From positions 310,001 to 374,000 of the forward strand of contig BLLK01000075.1 of the NCBI GenBank assembly GCA_021927905.1: a DNA stretch of 64,000 bases, in the 5' to 3' direction. How positions within the stretch are numbered: position 1 is the first letter of the stretch; each line of letters starts with the position of its first letter. This document shows positions 60,543 to 64,000 of the stretch, piece by piece. Under the pieces are notes generated by a model. That model did no database searches, was not told where the DNA came from, and saw only the letters and a list, made by a program, of their open reading frames with translations. The stretch comes from Chaetoceros tenuissimus (lineage: Eukaryota; Bacillariophyta; Thalassiosirophyceae; Chaetocerotales; Chaetocerotaceae). A program made the position numbers and the translations under genes.

Positions 60543-61802
60543 ATGTCACAAATCAACAAATCCAGGCGAAAACGTTCCTCTATGGCAGTGGCTATTCTTG
60601 CTGTAATTGGCATACTTGCAATTTATTCTCCCGACTTCAATACAACAACAAGAGATCTGACAGAAGAGGAAAGAACGACAAACGATACAAGAGATGCCTT
60701 CAAATTCAAGTTCTCAGAAGATACTCTCAAACAAGCTGCTGACTTTCAACAGAATGGACACGCTTTCGAATCTACAATCGCGACAGCCTTTTTCGAGCTA
60801 CCAAATAGCAAGCATGGTATCGATGAGTATCTAGACTGGGCCAAGAACTCATTATGCATTACTGATGCAATGGTGATTTTCACAAATGTTCCTGACAAGT
60901 TAGCACCACTTCGCGTGCATGCAAAGGATCGCACTATCATTGTACCTATGCAAATGGATGAAATAGAGGTTGGAAATGATGTACATATTACAGATGAACA
61001 ATGGGAACATCAACTGGAAATCGTCAGTGGCTTTTACAAAGGAAAGCATCTCGATGTTAACCTATTCAAGATTTGGGCAGGTAAATCATGGCTCGTGAAT
61101 CAAGCTTTAGAGTTGAATCCATTCAATAGCGATGTCTACCATTGGATGGATATCGGTCACTTTCGAAAGGAGCCTTGGTTCTGTGGAGAGACTGTCGTAC
61201 GTCATCCTGAGATCGTACCAGAAGATAGAATGATGCTTTTCATGGGAAATAAAGAGGTTCCATATGTCAAAGATGAATTTCGAGACTCATCTATTCAAGA
61301 AAAGAGAAAAGTTCTTGATGCGATTGTTGTCAAAGATGAATTTGCATCGACATTTATCCCTGGAGGATGGATTGCTGGAAGAGCGAATGTATGGTCAGAG
61401 TTTCTTCAGAGGTTCGAAGAAACTATTTCAATATATCAACTATTGGGAATTTCTCTCACCGAAGACCAGGCTCTTTTGGAAACGACATGTATTCTTAATG
61501 AAGGTTTGTGTGCTCTTGTGCGTCGTGATAATCATGTTGGGTATCTAGATCCATCAGAACAATTTGAAAAATGTAGCGATGAAGAGTGCAGGGAAAAAGC
61601 AGGATGGAGACAAGGAGGATGGTGTGACTTCTTCAATATGAAGTACTACTTTTGGCATGGAGGCAATTTCAAGTTTTGGGACCCAGCGACAGGATACCCA
61701 ATTGAAGATGAAGATTTTGGACTTTGGCATCCATTTGTAAATGAGGTTGCTACAAAACGAGTCATGTATCTACTAGATTATTTACATAGGAATACAATAT
61801 GA
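60543..61802 (+). CDS. HtrL/YibB-like type II membrane protein (putative glycosyltransferase fold)
   Basis: 419 residues. A short basic cytosolic end (SQINKSRRKRSS) precedes a signal anchor (MAVAILAVIGILAIYSP). The lumenal domain reads TIATAFFELPNSKHGIDEYL, MVIFTNVPDKLAPLRVHAKD, LFKIWAGKSWLVNQALELNP, VYHWMDIGHFRKEPW and a later HGGNFKFWDPATG. This matches the bacterial HtrL/YibB (WlaTC) family, whose members lie in surface-polysaccharide loci; enzyme activity is not established. In a diatom a Golgi role in glycan building is likely. A second copy starts at 63231. Confidence 0.6.
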   Translation: MSQINKSRRKRSSMAVAILAVIGILAIYSPDFNTTTRDLTEEERTTNDTRDAFKFKFSEDTLKQAADFQQNGHAFESTIATAFFELPNSKHGIDEYLDWAKNSLCITDAMVIFTNVPDKLAPLRVHAKDRTIIVPMQMDEIEVGNDVHITDEQWEHQLEIVSGFYKGKHLDVNLFKIWAGKSWLVNQALELNPFNSDVYHWMDIGHFRKEPWFCGETVVRHPEIVPEDRMMLFMGNKEVPYVKDEFRDSSIQEKRKVLDAIVVKDEFASTFIPGGWIAGRANVWSEFLQRFEETISIYQLLGISLTEDQALLETTCILNEGLCALVRRDNHVGYLDPSEQFEKCSDEECREKAGWRQGGWCDFFNMKYYFWHGGNFKFWDPATGYPIEDEDFGLWHPFVNEVATKRVMYLLDYLHRNTI

Positions 61803-62291
61803 AGAGTTTTAGGCCTATGAAATATTTAATAAAGAAATTATACAATTTGCATTTAGTACATACTGAATTTCTGAATGTATGGGAACAATAATTCTACATT
61901 TATCAATGTTCAATGTTTATATTTCATTCATAAGAACTCTCTATCGAAATATTCTTTCGAGGACAGCAATCTAACACTGTAGAAGTGGTGTTCTTAAAAA
62001 TAATGTATAGGGCTGGTCAAAATATAAGGGGTGCTACTTGGTTGCATTATCCATACTTTTTTGTAACAGAAAAACTTTTTGAAAATAGAGAAACAGCCAA
62101 TGACGACATGCGATATGACTTCAATCTATCCCCTTTATGCAGGGGGTATTTCAGGAAAGAATAGTTTTCCCGAACCCGTGAATTATTTTGTCACTTTTTT
62201 TAGAAAATATGAAGTCGCTTTCTAGACTATTCCTTTACGAGGACTTTCATTTGTTTGGATGACCTCCTTACTCTTGCCGAAAATGTTCACC
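61803..62291. other. Spacer between HtrL-like gene and sulfotransferase B
   Basis: About 490 bases, AT-rich, no gene seen. Confidence 0.5.
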
Positions 62292-63500
62292 ATGTACACT
62301 CCTAGTAAGAAGAAAATCATAACATTTGTTTGTGTCTGTGCAGTTCTTGCTATTTATAACACCGGCGATAAAAATGCTTTTGGCTCCATCGCTAGAATTC
62401 TATACACTGAAGATGAACTCGAACAAATGAGAAATGACTTTGGTTGCATCAGTCGTCGTCTACACAAGTTGATTTATGTTCATATTCCAAAAACGTGAGT
62501 ATTTAGCAGCCAGGCTTATGATCCTTATTATTTACATTCATTATCAACACAGACATTTCCTCATTTATTTTTATATGCAGTGGTGGGTCAACCTTTGAAC
62601 ATTCTGAATTGATGGAAGATGCTGTTTCTGATCAAAAGGCAAACCTTCGCTCGTCGACCTCTTTGGGGACATCATCCCATCTTTAACTTGAAAAACAACG
62701 CTGAAGAACGTGGAATTGCTGACTTTCATACTGCAGCTACGATCAGACATCCTTGTGGTCGATTCATCAGTGCATTTCGTTATTTAAAATCTGATATTTG
62801 TGGTGGAATGGACAAAAGACTGCGTGAGAAATTTGGTATACTGCCTGATACAACTCTAGATGACTATGTTCAATATCTTGAAGATACGCATTGGGACAAT
62901 TTATACATGCACTTTATACCACAGTATCAACATGTCGTGAATCAGAATATGACCAAAGTTGATGTTGATAATATTTTATGTAACGAGCAATGGGATGAAG
63001 GTGTTCAAAGGCTGCAATCCGTTTTGGGTGTTAAAATGATGGGGATACGAAGAGGATTAGGATCTACCTCTGACCACGTCTTGCAAAATCATCATGAGAA
63101 GTGTCAAGATTTGAAACCTGAAACTCGTGAAGCTATTGTACGCTTTTATGCTATGGACTATTGTTTATTTGAATATGATGAATTGCCATCCGATGAAAAA
63201 GAGGGTATTTGTAAAAAAAAAATTCAAGTCATGTTTCAAATCAACAAGTTCAGGCGAAAACGGTCCTCTATTGCAGTGGCTCTTCTTGCTGTCATTGGTA
63301 TACTCCTGATTTTGAGACAAGAGCTCTCCTTACAGCAGACGAAACAAACAACACAAGAGATGCATTCAGATTTCAGTTCTCAGAAGATACTCTCAAACAA
63401 GCTGCTGACTTTCAACAGAATGGACACGCTTTCGAATCTACAATCGCGACGGCCTTCTTCGAGCTTCCAAATAGCAAGCATGGTATTGAGGAGTATCTAG
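62292..63500 (+). CDS. Secretory-pathway sulfotransferase (paralog B), running into an HtrL-like copy
   Basis: Exon 1 (62292-62494) has a signal anchor (ITFVCVCAVLAIYNT) and ends VHIPKT; exon 2 from 62581 starts GGSTFEHSELMEDA after an 86-base intron. As in paralog A, the catalytic part (GHHPIFNLKNNAEERGIADF, TIRHPCGRFISAFRY) is in a frame shifted by +1, with an ATG at 62619 overlapping the loop frame. After EYDELPSDEKEG the frame has no stop of its own and passes through a run of A straight into the start of a second HtrL-like gene (MFQINKFRRKRSS at 63231) before closing at 63500. Role as in paralog A. Confidence 0.65.
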
Positions 63501-64000
63501 ACTGGACCAAGAACTCATTGTGTCTCAAAGATGCGATGGTAATTTTTACAAACGTTCCTGACAAGCTAACTCCACTTCGTGAGCATGCAAAGGATCGCAC
63601 CATCATTGTACCTATGCAAATGGATGAAATAGAGGTTGGAAATGATGTACATATTACAGATGAACAATGGGAACATCAACTGGAAATCGTCAGTGGCTTT
63701 TACAAAGGAAAGCATCTCGATGTTAACCTATTCAAGATTTGGGCAGGTAAATCATGGCTCGTGAATCAAGCTTTAGAGCTCAATCCATTTAGCAGTGATG
63801 TTTACCACTGGATGGACATTGGTCACTTTCGTAAGGAGCCTTGGTTCTGTGGAGAGACTGTCGTACGTCATCCTGAAGTTGTCCCAGAAGATAGAATGAT
63901 GTTATTCATGCGAAGAGACATACGAATTCAAGGAAATAGAGAAGTTCCTGATGCTATTGTAGTCAAGGATGAATTTACAAACACATTCATTCCTGGAGGA
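63231..64000 (+). pseudogene. Second HtrL/YibB-like copy, rearranged, cut by window edge
   Basis: It begins like the gene at 60543 (basic end, signal anchor VALLAVIGILLIL). In the stem the segment is shortened, and the lumenal domain (DTLKQAADFQQNGHAFESTI and on) continues in another frame. The domain then stays open to the window edge, with a further short deletion near 63910-63950 relative to the first copy. Bases 63602-63778 are identical to 60936-61112. It is probably a recent duplicate that is either broken or uses an unrecognised splice. Confidence 0.6.

Overview
This is nuclear DNA from a eukaryotic microalga, most likely a diatom; I do not assign a genus. Evidence: AT-rich spacers, short GT-AG introns (about 46-285 bases), genes packed on both strands, a fused DHFR-thymidylate synthase, a heat-shock-factor-type regulator, cyclic-AMP-receptor-like GPCRs, helicase-associated and DUF6824-like domains, ShK-like Cys-rich tails, and an ASAF-type plastid presequence. 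No tRNA, rRNA or CRISPR array was seen.

Layout. 1-2.6 kb: the 3' part of a Ty3/gypsy LTR retroelement, cut by the window edge. 3.5-9 kb: an LRR relic, a 2H phosphoesterase and two GPCR-like receptors. 9.7-13.3 kb: a plastid-targeted unknown, an SDR and a P-loop sulfotransferase-like protein. 13.6-18.5 kb: a multi-pass membrane protein gene split by a 3.2 kb LINE flanked by a perfect 12-base target-site duplication. 18.7-24.4 kb: a FAM173/ATPSCKMT-like methyltransferase, a JmjC/cupin protein, DHFR-TS and a METTL21-like methyltransferase. 24.5-27 kb: a third GPCR with an ectodomain and tandem duplications in its third intracellular loop. 27-32.5 kb: a tandem pair of type II membrane proteins and a NIPA/DMT-like transporter. 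32.6-38.3 kb: TOM22, an unknown small spliced protein, a TBL-like SGNH esterase, PET100 and an HSF. 39-46.7 kb: deoxyhypusine hydroxylase, a secretory-pathway sulfotransferase, Serinc, a YeeE-type thiosulfate transporter and a SET protein. 46.9-48.4 kb: a mosaic relic of class II fructose-bisphosphate aldolase. 48.8-55.2 kb: helicase-associated, chromo-barrel, histidine-phosphatase, prolyl 4-hydroxylase and U1-70K genes. 55.5-59 kb: a tandem pair of secreted propeller/ShK-like genes, both damaged. 59.3-64 kb: a basic protein, an HtrL/YibB-like protein, then a second sulfotransferase running into a second HtrL/YibB-like copy cut by the window edge.

There are no operons. Shared themes are mitochondrial biogenesis (TOM22, PET100, ATPSCKMT-like), secretory-pathway modification (two sulfotransferases, SGNH esterase, prolyl 4-hydroxylase, HtrL-like proteins) and surface reception (three GPCRs). 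Splice models were worked out by eye from GT/AG sites and frame continuity. The best leads are a +1 frame change at the same place in both sulfotransferase paralogs, the LINE-split gene, the GPCR with an ectodomain and fresh duplications, and the aldolase mosaic.
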